Origin: Punica granatum
Lineage: Eukaryota; Streptophyta; Magnoliopsida; Myrtales; Lythraceae
NCBI RefSeq assembly: GCF_007655135.1
Contig: NC_045132.1
Location: 4,960,001 to 5,024,000 of the forward strand
Length of the DNA stretch: 64,000 bases
Direction of reading: 5' to 3'
A program made the translations under genes and the position numbers. The notes under the pieces were generated by a model. The model was not told the DNA's origin, searched no databases, and saw only the letters and a list, made by a program, of their open reading frames with translations. Positions within the stretch are counted from its first letter, which is position 1; each line of letters opens with the position of its first letter. Below, in pieces: positions 16,380-27,700 of the stretch.

Positions 16380-17468
16380 CCTTATATATTGAATGACATA
16401 CAACTTCATGTGTTAACAAGGTTGTTCTTCCAATTCTATCAAGATCATAATGATATGCTATCATCTCCTTTAACTCCTAAATGTCCAACATTATCGTTCA
16501 CATTTTCTTTATTATAACTATAGTCAATAACATATTTTTTAGTGGGATTGCATTATCTGAATCGGTTTTCAAGTTGCGTTTGAGCAAATGCTGTTTTGTG
16601 CTCATGATTAATGGCTCGAGGAGTGGTTAGACGTCAAGGGAGAAGTCTATTGGAAAATAACCACTCGTCTAGAGTGGCAAGATTATATGGAGGACTCCAT
16701 TGACCAATTTAGCAATATTGCAAAATGATTGCATTTGATACATATAATAGATTGTTACCATGACAATTTGCAAAATGAAAATGTGCTGAAAAAGCAAGAA
16801 AGATTGGTAGCACTTCTCTATGACTTTGTTTTAAAATACTTACGCATCAATTAACAATTGCAGCTCTAGTTTGTAGAAAGAACATGGTACGCCCCTTTTA
16901 GGAAATACATACTTTATTCCACAGTAATTTTGAATTGAGATGTTATAACAATCTCTACTAATTAGAGGGGTTGAGTCATTCAAGAGAGATTCAATATATA
17001 TTCCTTACTATGAGTAAAGATATTATAACAATTTATATATTATTAATTAAAAAATCGATTAAAAGAATACAATTTGATAAAGCTATCAATGTCTTGCATA
17101 GTCAAAAGTTTTATTGGAAAAATGATTCCTCTAGTACTATTCGCATGCAACTTGATTCGCTTGTTGGTGTTTCGTAGAATGGAGCGCGAGACCTTTCATT
17201 GACCTAGGAAATTATGTGATCAATATCTCGATGATTTGAAAATAGCGTGTTTAGTCCAAAGTAAAAATGGTTGAGATTTTCAACTGCTTTCCGATTACCT
17301 TTAATTAAGTAGAAGTGATTCATTCATGTATGAAGAAGATTCATGTGTCTTAACGGAACGGCGATGAAATTAATTAATTACATGAACTCAATGTGATTTG
17401 AATTCATGCGTCCAATTATTATGGGTCAAGTCCTAATTAGACTAATTTCACTTGATTAAGGACTAATT
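16380..17468 (+). pseudogene. Duplicated degenerate segment, copy 1 (kinase-like remnant)
   Basis: About 1.09 kb that recurs in direct orientation at 18069-19142, offset ~1,675-1,690 bp, with scattered substitutions and small indels. The plus strand retains discontinuous coding traces: LEWQDYMED, then a degraded CYHDNLQNENVLKKQ that resembles a protein-kinase catalytic loop (H-x-N-L...N-V-L), and about 115 codons later LHSQKFYWKND. That order and spacing recall the end of an IRE1/RNase L-like kinase lobe (HPxFW), but many stops interrupt it. Non-functional; the family assignment is tentative. Confidence 0.5.
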
Positions 17469-18068
17469 GGCCTCTAATCACATTCTATATACAGAGCATA
17501 TAGAATATGATTGAGATGCGAAGGACAAAAGGGTAATTTAATGGTGGAGGAATCAGGTGGAGAACCAGCTCCGGGGAAAATTTAGTCATTCCCCCTCCTA
17601 ATTTCAAAATCTAGGGCTTGGCTTCTCCTTGTTATGCTCAACGCCCACAATATCTTCTCCGATTCTCTTCCTCATTTCCTCCGATCGAAGCTTAATTGTC
17701 TCCCAATTCTTTTTTATTGGTGTTCGTCTAACTCTATGGTCGCTTGTTTAGGTGATTGCAGCCGCTTCCGACTCCCTTTCTAAATGAAGTTGTTACTACT
17801 CCTATTCCCTCTCCTTCGACACACCTGATCTGCTACCCCATCTCCGCCTCTTGGAGATGAGATGTTTTTATTGAAGCACATGACAACTATTCAAGTCGGC
17901 CAAAGTGATAGGGGAGTTGATTGGATTGCTTCATAATGTTGGTGAAATCAAAGCAGCCGTGGAGCTATTTGTCGAGAGATTTATGAGGAAAATTAAGGTT
18001 ATACAAATACAATTCGGGGTGAACTCAAGATAGAGCAAAGGAGAGGCCAAATGCATAACTTCCCAAGG
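17469..18068. other. Spacer between the two duplicated segments
   Basis: Unique to this side of the pair. The part at 17560-17900 is less AT-rich and pyrimidine-rich, with no ORF of recognisable family. Source unknown; possibly UTR or a transposon internal region. Confidence 0.35.
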
Positions 18069-19142
18069 CTTATCTATTGAATGACATACAACTTCATGTG
18101 TTAACAAGGTTTTTCTTCCAATTCTATCATAATCATAATGATACGCTATCATCTCCTTTAACTCCTAAATGTCTATCATTGTAGTCAATAACATATTATT
18201 GAGTGGGACTGCATTATCTGAATCGACAAAATTTCAAGTTGTGCTTGAGCAAATGTTGTTTAGTGCTCTCGATTGATGGCTCGAGGAGTGGCTAGACTTC
18301 AAGAGAGAAGTACATTGGAAAATGATGACTCATCTAGAGTGGCAAGATTATATGGAGGACTTCAATGTCACATTTAGCCATATTGTAAAAGGATTGCATT
18401 TGATGCATAAAATAGATTGTTACCATGGCAATTTGCAAAACGGAAATGTGCTCAAAAAGCAAGAAAGAAGGCTAGCATTTCTCTATGACAATGTTTTAAA
18501 ATACTTACACATCGGTTAGTAATTACAGCTCTGATTTTTGGAAAGAACGTGGTACACTCCTCTTAGGATATATACATCATCTTGCAGTAATTTCACACTA
18601 ATTTTGAATTGAGATGTTATAATAATCTCTACTAATCAAAGGGATTGAGTCATTCAAGATGGATTCAATCTCTATTCCCTATCATGATAAAGATATTATA
18701 ACAATTTATATATTATTAATTAAAAAAATTGATTAAACGATTACAATTTGAGAAAGCTATTAACGTCTTGCATAGTCAAAGGTTTCATTGGAAAAACGAA
18801 TCATCTGGTACTCTTGGCATGCAACTTGATTCGCTTGCTGGTGTTTCGTAGGATGGAGCACGAGACCTTTCATTGACCTTGAAAATTATGGGATCAATGT
18901 CTCGATGATTTGAAAATAGTGCTTTTTGTCCAACATAAAAATGGTTTAGATTTTCAAATGCTTTTCGATTACCTTTTATCAAATAGAAGTGATTCATTCA
19001 TGTAGGAAGAAGATTCATGTGTCTTAACGGAAAGGCGACATAATTAATTAATTACATGAACTCAATGTGATTTTAATTCATGTATCCAATTATTATCAGC
19101 CAATACCTAATTAGACTAATTTCACTTGGTTAAGGACTAATT
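18069..19142 (+). pseudogene. Duplicated degenerate segment, copy 2 (kinase-like remnant)
   Basis: Direct repeat of 16380-17468, slightly better preserved in coding trace. ORF 18322-18519 reads HIVKGLHLMHKIDCYHGNL followed by QNGNVLKKQERRLAFL, again with a catalytic-loop-like HGNL..N-V-L. Farther on, the sequence around 18850 reads WSTRPFIDLENYG in another frame. Relative to copy 1 it lacks ~25 bp near 18175. Stops and frameshifts rule out a functional protein. Confidence 0.5.
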
Positions 19143-21333
19143 TTGTTCCTTCTTAATGTTGGACAAAGTCATTTCTCTTTTTTTATGTTAATAAAGTTCT
19201 TCCATATTACATAGAATTAGTTGATGATCATGTGCATAATTATCAAAAGTTGATTTCGTGATAAGGTAGTTCTGTGCTTTTTTTTTTCTCAAAGTTAATG
19301 AGGATCCTTCATTTATATTCAAATGGATACATCGGTCCACTGTAAAAGTGGATAATGAGGAACATACCCAAATACTACACATGAATTACAATAGCAGAAA
19401 ACTAAGTTGGCCTGCCATACAAACTACAAAGGAAAATAGACTTAAAAAAGTTATAGTGAGTAAGAATATTATAATTGTATTAAGCCATCCTAAAACCAAG
19501 AATCCGCTCGATCACCTTCCTGTAACAATTGACTATGGATCCCAGTGAAAACTGGGAAGAGGGATCTCAATCCAGTCCATTAATCCATGATTAATTTCTA
19601 TTTCCGTTTAGGAAATAAAGCAAGGAGGATATCTTGGGTCGGTATCAGAGTGCAGGCTCCACCACAGATTACAATCCCTAGCGGTGCAATTAACCTAACC
19701 TTAAACAGCCTAATCCCAGGCAATCAAATCAAACAAATCATTGTAGCCAATTAACAAGATTCTTTGGTCGGTTCAAACCAGCGACCATCACCAAAATAGT
19801 CAAACCAAACGAACCAACATAGCCAAGCAATAAAGATTTCTTTGGTCGGTCAAACTAGTGACCATCACTAGCAGAGCTGAGACCTATTCCAATCAATAAC
19901 AAAAAGGCAAGCCACAAAAATTGACTTGAATGTCTAGGTGGAAGTGATCAAAAGGAATAATAATCATAAGGGCACTTCATGGTTTCTTGATTGTTTGCAG
20001 AAATGGATTCAATTAGCCGTGAATGAGAGCTTGCATCTACTTATACTTAATGTACTCATCCCTACTAATTTCTCACTTAAAAATGCAAAAGGGACGGTAC
20101 GTTGATTGCATAATTTAATTTTCTTGTCATATGTACTTAGCGGAGACAATCACCATTCTCAAACTTATCGTTTGAACCAGACACGATGTTCTCGTCACCA
20201 AGGCATACTTTAAAATATATTTCTGTTGTTTCCTTTCTAGCAGCACCTCCGAAGCCGAAGTCTTCGACTTATATATTCACACAACTATTGGTGGATAAAG
20301 ATTATCAAATTATATTTCATTCGTTAACTTAACCAATATTTTTAGGGTATATATATATATAAAAGGAGATTTTGAATTTGCTTTATTATTGCCTATAAAG
20401 AACGTGTGGTATTTGTTCACTAAGGTCTAGCTAAGATTTATCAAACCAAGAAGAATTATTGATGGAGGAAGACTTTTATTCTGTAGCGTTGACGTCGTCT
20501 TCAGATGCGGACATGCCCATAGAATTATTAGTTTATTTTATGCATAATGCTTATTCTTTTTTGCCCGGTAATCAAACATAATGTATTTTTTATTTTATGA
20601 AAAGGATCATAAAATAATTCCCATCGAGCCACACTAAAATCTTGGCTGATTATCTCAAAACATTAACTAAATCAATGTGGTTTTCGTAATTATATATTGA
20701 TTACAATATTTTGCCAAATGACGATTAGGAATGAGGAGACATCGTTTCATGGACTCTGACAAACACATGGCCGAGTGGGTGTGAAAACCCATATTTCGGG
20801 TGCGTACTTTTAATTTTGCACTTTTTGAAAAAGAACGTAAATAATTTCTCATATGTTAAATTTTATTCGCATGCATCAATACGGCCTCGTCACAACTAGC
20901 ACAAAGTATTCCCAACCACGTAGAAGGAACCAGAAAAAAAAAAAAGAGAGAGAGAGAGAGACAACAGAGATATTGAAGCGGTGACACATTGGCCTCAGAT
21001 CATTGGAGTAGAAAGTTCATAATATATTGCTCTAGTCAATAATAAGATAGTAAACCTTATATAAATTATTTTTATGAGATTGTGTATATCTGAGCTTGTT
21101 TATGATTAGTTGAATTTTCATATGCAATAGTTGTATGCAGAAAAATATATATATATATATATATATATAACATAAAAAAGATTTTTATTAAGAATCAAAT
21201 TATTAATGGGTATTTTATTTGAATGCTTCGCGTATACGTAGAGTTATTGATTCTTTCATATTACGTGGTATAGCTATGCCACAGTAGAATGCCATAAGTA
21301 TACCACGTAATTCATTAACTTATGCCGGTGATC
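19143..21333. other. Intergenic, no gene seen
   Basis: AT-rich spacer. A short diverged direct repeat with 'tttggtcggtt-aaac-ag-gaccatcac' occurs twice at about 19760-19795 and 19839-19872. TA/GA microsatellites lie at 20937-20961 and 21145-21170. No supported gene. Confidence 0.45.
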
Positions 21334-21660
21334 TTCATATAACAAGTACATTGAAGTTGTTCTTTCATAGCGAGATTCATTTCTTTTTAATTATTTTATT
21401 CTAAATAGGTGCTAATTGAGATTTGTGAAGTTCAGATTTCAAATACAGTGAAATTTTTTCAAAGACGTGGTTGGAACTTCGCGTCACCAGTACATTGAAG
21501 TTGTTCATATAACAAGTACATTGAAGTTGTTCTTTCATAGCGAGATTCATTTCTTTTTAATTATTTTATTCTAAATAGGTGCTAATTGAGATTTGTGAAG
21601 TTCAGATTTCAAATACAGTGAAATTTTTTCAAAGACGTGGTTGGAACTTCGCGTCACCAG
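21334..21660. repeat. Perfect 170-bp tandem duplication (about 1.9 copies)
   Basis: Copy 1 begins at 21334 and copy 2 at 21504, both with ttcatataacaagtacattg. The shared sequence runs unchanged through gcgtcaccag (21481-21490 and 21651-21660). No differences were seen by eye over ~157 bp, so the duplication is recent. Confidence 0.92.
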
Positions 21661-22718
21661 CGTTATTTCTAGATGTAAATTTCGCCAAAACTTTTACCAT
21701 AATGGAAGAATGAGATACCTTCATCAATCAGAGTCACAGGAGAAAATTTTTGAATATGGAAGAAGCACATTGAATCGTGGATAATACAGATAATTTTATG
21801 TTATCTTACGAGAGCTCCGGTTGAGCAGGTACCGTTAGATTTTCATTGATGTCCAACTCTCATCTCTCCATTTTAGTTGTGTCAAAATATCAACACTCTC
21901 CGATGCAAGGAAAACTCATCAGCCAACACTTTAACAAAGTCCGGTATTCAGAGATCGCACGATTTTGTCGCTTGGATTTAACCTTTACTGTTCGCTGCCT
22001 CTGCTCTGATTTTTGTTGCTCTTGCCATATGTGTAATTTTCTTTTGCCACTTCTTGTAAACTGCTGAGACTTTCTATCTCTTATGCTTTTTTTTTTGGGT
22101 AAATGGAGGGCAAAAAACCGTTCAGAAATTAAAAGAAATAGAGATTAAATAATTAAACAAAAAAGAAATTAAATCATGCATTTTATTAAGGATATTACTC
22201 TGAGTTATCAAAAGAAATACAGATAACTTTGTGAAAATTATATTCATTGTATTTCACCAAAAAAAAATATTCATTGTACGGATTATTCATTACACGTATC
22301 AATCCACGGGGGAAATCTAAAATTGATTGTCATTCATTCATTCATTCATTCTTTTTTTGGATAACTATTCTTTTTTTTGATTACTCTTTCTGTTTTTTAT
22401 GTATCAATATCTGATAACTACAAAGCATCCGCTCTAGAAGATAATCACCATTGCTAATTTTATGATTAATATTGTTTTTATTTATTGCTTACTACTGCTT
22501 TATGAGAAATATATAAATCATATTGCAAAAATATATAGATGCACAACGTTCCACTTATCAGTTACAACACAAATTTGATACTAGTGCGCCCAGCCCCGCA
22601 TGATGCCCTGGGATCATATGGTAATTGTTTATGTGATTGGTATAATATAATTTAAATAGCTTAGATTATATACTAATTCATAAATCTATCGTGTAAAATT
22701 ATGTTTTAGATATCAAAA

Positions 22719-22754
<36 letters not shown>

Positions 22755-23016
22755 AGTATGTTCAATAATTATGGCACAATTTGATATATATTCAAGTTCA
22801 CTTACGATAATATATCATAATATATAACTATACTAAAATCATGTTATTGAGGCATTAGACATTATTGAGTTTAATTTATCAATTTGCTCTTATTATTTGA
22901 GCTTATTTTTTTCATTTTTAGAGGTGAAAAGATATTGAGAAGATGGAGTGAGTGAAAAATAACGGCAACAATGTCAAATTAAAAAGAAGACACTCATTGT
23001 AATATCAAATTAAAAT
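21661..23016. other. Intergenic, no gene seen
   Basis: AT-rich spacer left of the LINE with a (TA)n microsatellite at 22722-22750 and poly-T tracts. No supported gene. Confidence 0.45.
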
Positions 23017-23031
23017 AAAAGAGAGAGAACA
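23017..23031. repeat. LINE left target-site duplication
   Basis: AAAAGAGAGAGAACA, identical to 28476-28490 after the poly(A) tail. Confidence 0.85.
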
Positions 23032-23486
23032 GATGAAAGCCGAGTAAGGCCTGAGATAGCACCATGGTAAGGAAACCCTAGCCGCCGCCGGCCCCCTTCC
23101 CCTCCGCCTCCACGCCGCCCCCGAGCTGCACATCCTTCCCTTCCTCTACCCTCCCCCGTGTCGCCGCCCCCCCCTCCTCTGCCTTCGCCTCTGGGTCGCC
23201 TCCGCTTCTGGGTCACCTCCGCCTCCGTCTTCGCCCCTGGAAACCCTAGCCTCCCCCCCGCCGCGCCTCCTTCCCCTCCTCCTCATCCGTGCCGCCGCCC
23301 CCCCTCCCCTGGGCCAAGCACCCCCCTCTCTCCTCTGCCTCCGCTCCTTTCCCCGCGCCTCCTCCCCCTCCTCCTCCTCCTTCTCTGCTGGCTCTGCTAC
23401 TGTTGCACACCTCAATAGGATGAAGTAAGGGTATTTGAGAGTTTCCGGCGTTACTTGGGCAGCGGAGCAGCCGTATCAGCTGAGAA

Positions 23487-24719
23487 ATGTCGAACCCAGC
23501 CCCTCAATCGTCGATGATCTCTGTCAATCCTGATCCGACTTCAATTTCAGGTGAGAAATCGACTCCTAAGGGCCTTCTCAGCTGGAAGAAAGTCTTCCCG
23601 AAAGTAAATCAAAATCTTGAATATTTTGAAGGCGTTGAGCATAGCAATGTGAAGCCTCCTTCGGAGTTTCTACAGTTTGGTGTTGATCAATGGTGTTTTA
23701 CACTAATTGGAAGATTTTTGGGCAAAGCCCCTGACTTTGGAAAGGTTGCCTTGGTGGTCAATGGTTTATGGGGAAAACACGGGAGGGTGACAGTGAGTAC
23801 ACTGGGAGATTTGTTCATCTTCCAGTTCCTGTCTGAAGCAGTAATGTCTTGGGTTCTGGAGACGGGACCATGGCATGTAGAGAGAAAGTTCTTAATTTTG
23901 CAGAAATGGAGCCCTCATTTCACTGAGGAGGAACTAAACTTGAGGAAGATGCCAATCTGGGTTCAATTACGGAAAATTCCTCTGCAGTACTTCCATCCCA
24001 AAGGCATTAGCTACCTAGTGAGTGCCATTGGTAAGCCTCTTTTCATGGACAGAGCTACTGCTCTCCGATCAAGGTTGGAATATGCAAAGGTATGTATTGA
24101 ATTGGATGTTGATAAGGAAATCCCGGAGTTTCTGAATGTTGATTTGGGTAATAATCGCTCAGTAGAAGTTCTAGTGGACATTCCTTGGTTGCCAGACAAA
24201 TGTGACCACTGCAAGGTCTTTGGTCATCGATGCAATAGCTCAGCGGAGGTGCCACTAGTAGCTGAGATGACTCCAAACGTTCAGCCTGCTGAGGAAAACT
24301 GTCCTACTGTAGAAGCTACATCCCCTGCCAACCCAACTACTGTGGAGGAGACTCGGGCTGCTGAGACGACGTCTCGACCTGCTGGCAAGGCCCGACGGAG
24401 ATGTATCGCTACTGAGAAAGCTTCCCCTGCTGTTGTCACAACTCTCACTGACCAGAATGAGTTCCTGGGAGACTTGATTAGTGAAAAGGGAAAGGTTCCT
24501 TTATCGTTTGAACTAGGCGAGGACGAGGAAGGCCGTAATGGGGTCACCAGCTCTGATGATGACTGGGAAATTGCTACAAAAGTGAAAGAGGCTCTGCCGG
24601 GGGCACAGCGGCAACCTAGAAGTGCATCGAAAGGAGTAGTCCAGGCAGTCCTGAAAGTGCAAGGATTAAGGAAGTCAAGGTTGGGTAAGGGTGGTAAACC
24701 TCCCAAACGAACCCAATGA
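23487..24719 (+). CDS. LINE ORF1 protein (DUF4283, RNA-binding)
   Basis: 410-aa nucleic-acid-binding protein of the LINE ribonucleoprotein. Residues ~70-215 fit the DUF4283 domain common to plant LINE ORF1 proteins (QWCFTLIGRFLGK, GPWHVERKFLILQKW, MPIWVQLRKIPLQY). A zinc-knuckle-like CDHCKVFGHRC follows at ~residue 244; the spacing after His is short compared with the usual CX2CX4HX4C, so the knuckle may be degenerate. The C-terminal third is low complexity, rich in Thr/Ala/Glu and ending in a basic KPPKRTQ tail. The stop TGA overlaps the ORF2 start as ATGA (24716-24719), suggesting termination-reinitiation for ORF2. Confidence 0.93.
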   Translation: MSNPAPQSSMISVNPDPTSISGEKSTPKGLLSWKKVFPKVNQNLEYFEGVEHSNVKPPSEFLQFGVDQWCFTLIGRFLGKAPDFGKVALVVNGLWGKHGRVTVSTLGDLFIFQFLSEAVMSWVLETGPWHVERKFLILQKWSPHFTEEELNLRKMPIWVQLRKIPLQYFHPKGISYLVSAIGKPLFMDRATALRSRLEYAKVCIELDVDKEIPEFLNVDLGNNRSVEVLVDIPWLPDKCDHCKVFGHRCNSSAEVPLVAEMTPNVQPAEENCPTVEATSPANPTTVEETRAAETTSRPAGKARRRCIATEKASPAVVTTLTDQNEFLGDLISEKGKVPLSFELGEDEEGRNGVTSSDDDWEIATKVKEALPGAQRQPRSASKGVVQAVLKVQGLRKSRLGKGGKPPKRTQ

Positions 24720-27700
24720 TTATAGCCTCGTGGAATGTTAGAGGGCTAAATGACCCTCTTAAACAGAAAATGGTTTATAAGTTTGCTCAGGACAATGACA
24801 TGGGGATTTTTGCTATCATTGAAACTCGGGTGAAGGAGGTGAACTGTAAAAAAATTGTAGATGGATGGAAAGGTTGGTATATGTTTGAGAATTATCAGTT
24901 TGCCGAAAATGGTAGGTTGTGGTTAATGGTGCGAGAGGATTTGCAAGTTCAAATGCTAAGCAAGTCTGCTCAATTTATTCATCTTCTGCTCAATGTGCCT
25001 AAAGAAGTTGGCTGGATTGCGGTAACTTTTGTCTATGCTTCAAATGATATGATGGAGAGAAGATTGTTATGGCATGATCTGCAGGTCGTCGCCGGAAGCA
25101 TGAGTCACAGTTGGGTGTTGTTAGGAGATTTCAATGCTGTAAAGAATATAAAAGAGGTCAAAGCAGATGGGAGGGAAACTGCCATGGATCAAAGCATGCG
25201 GGATTTTGCGGACTTCATGAATTCAGCCGAACTCACTGATCATACCTCCATTGGATGCTACTATACGTGGAGCAACAAGAGACAAGAGGGTTTCCAAGCA
25301 AGGAATATTGATAGAGTCTTGGTTAATGGAAAGTGGCTTCAAGGGCAAGTAGCCTCCACCGTTGAATTCCTCCCTCCTGGTATCTCTGACCATTGCCCAG
25401 CTATGTTGAAATTTGGTGATAAGGAGAGTGCCGGCCCTAAGCCATTCAAATTCTTTCATTTCTGGACTGAACATCCAGAGTATATGGCACTAGTCAGGCG
25501 AGTCTGGACAGAGGCTCAGGAAGGTACTCCAATGGAAGTGCTTTACAAAAAGCTGAGGAGCCTCAAGATGCATCTAAAGGATTTCAACATAACTGAATTT
25601 GGGAATGTACATACACGGATAAACGATTTGCAGTTTGAGCTCGCCCAAGTTCAAGCTACGTTGCTGGATAGTGATTGTATGCCTCCTGAATCGATCAAAA
25701 AGGAGGTGGACTTGCGGGTAAAGCTCCTAGAAGCAATCAACAGGGAGGAAAAGTTTCTCAAGCAAAAGTCTAGAGTAGCATGGCTAAAAGCGGGAGATCA
25801 AAACACCTCTTTTTTCCACAAAGCAGTAAAAGGTAGACATGCTCGAACTACCATACGAGCCCTATACTCTGCTTCTGGCGCCAAGTTAGAAAGAGTGCAG
25901 GAAATTAAGGACAAAGCAATAAATTTCTATCAAGGCCTCCTGGGGAAAAAGGATGATTGTATTGGGGGGATCTCGACATCTCAGCTTTCTTCCATACTTA
26001 AACGGAAGGTTCCCCACTCAAAACGTCAAATGCTTATGCTGCCTATTACAAATGAGGATATTAAAGCTGCCTTGTTCTCGATGGGGAATGACAAGTCACC
26101 AGGGCCTAACGGCTACACAACATATTTCTTTAAACATGCTTGGCAAATTGTTCAGAAGGACTTCACTAATGCTGTGCAACATTTCTTCTTCTCAGGAAAG
26201 CTTCGAAGAGAGGTAAATTCAACGATCATAGCTCTTGTTCCAAAGAAGGAAAAGGCAAACTGCATGAGAGATTTCCGACCCATTTCTTGTTGCAATGTCG
26301 TCTGCAAATGTATTTCAAAGGTGTTGGCAAATAGACTGAAGGAAGTGCTCCCGGATATTATCAGCTTAAACCAGACAGCATTTGTGCAGGGTAGGAAAAT
26401 TTTAGATAATGTATTACTTGCTCATGAGCTTGTGAGGAATTATCACAGACAAGGAATATCCCCACGTTGTGCTATAAAGATCGATCTTATGAAGGCCTTC
26501 GACTCTTTAAGCTGGGAGTTCATTCTCAATAGTTTGGAAGCTTTGGATTTCCCGCCCTGTTTTCTCTGGTGGATTAGGGGATGTATCACCTCCCCTTATT
26601 TCTCTGTGGCTATCAACGGGACTCTAGCTGGTTACTTCCCTGGTAAGCGTGGAGTGAGACAAGGTGATCCGATATCCCCATATCTATTTGTCATTGCCAT
26701 GGAGGTGTTCTCCCTCATCATGGATTTGGCTGCAGCTGAGGGTAAAGTTGGTTATCATCCAAGATGTAAGTCACTCCGTCTAACCCATCTCTGTTTTGCG
26801 GATGACTTGCTCTTATTCACTAATGCTTCCAAGGACTCCCTCGTTGCTATCCTTGATGTATTGAATACCTTCTATCATTGGTCTGGTCTGAAGTTGAACC
26901 CTGAAAAATCTGAGATTTTTACGGGAGGCATTTCTGAGGATTCTGTTTCTGACTTGGTGACTTGCTCTGGATTTAAAAGAGGCTTACTACCTGTGAGATA
27001 CCTAGGCCTTCCTCTTGTTTCCGGGAAACTCTCTTCGAAGAATTGTGAAGCTCTTACCAAGAGAATTGTGGAAAGAATCAAGAGCTGGACTGTGCAGTAT
27101 TTATCTTATGCAGGAAGGGTGCAGTTGATCAACTCTGTGCTCTTTAGTATGGCCAGCTATTGGTGTTATCACTTTATCCTCCCAAAAAAAGTCATCAAAC
27201 TTGTGCAGCAGAAGTGTCAATCCTTCTTCTGGAAAGGTCTCGAGCAATATGCAGGTGGGGGCAAGATCAGTTGGGAAACCATTTGCCTCCCAAAAGCTGA
27301 GGGAGGTCTTGGTATCAAGGACTTAACTCTGTGGAACAAGGTGTGCGTGTTGAAGAACTTATGGTCTCTCCTTATAAATTCGGGCTCTCTCTGGGTGGCT
27401 TGGGCAAACAACTACTTAACAAAATGCCGTAGTCTTTGGTCTTTACGGATGCCTGGAGACTGCTCATGGAATTGGAGGAAATTAATGCAGATCAAAACTC
27501 TCATGTTCCCTTATATTAGATACAAGGTTGGTTCAGGCAAAACTGTGTCCTTTTGGTACGATACCTGGCTACCTGTTGGCCCGTTGACCAAATATTGTTA
27601 CAGAGGACTTCAGTGCTTCCCCTCACTCAAGGAGCATGCAATAGTTAGTGCAGTTCTGGTGGAAGGGCAATGGCACTGGCCGAGGAGTTCGGACCCACAA

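Noticed and set aside
23158..23418. ORFs on both strands in the GC-rich DNA before LINE ORF1
   Set aside because: Low-complexity Pro/Ser and Gly/Arg translations of a CCTCC-rich LINE 5' UTR; no conserved domain.
24281..24706. 141-aa minus-strand ORF within LINE ORF1
   Set aside because: Antisense shadow of the low-complexity ORF1 C-terminus.
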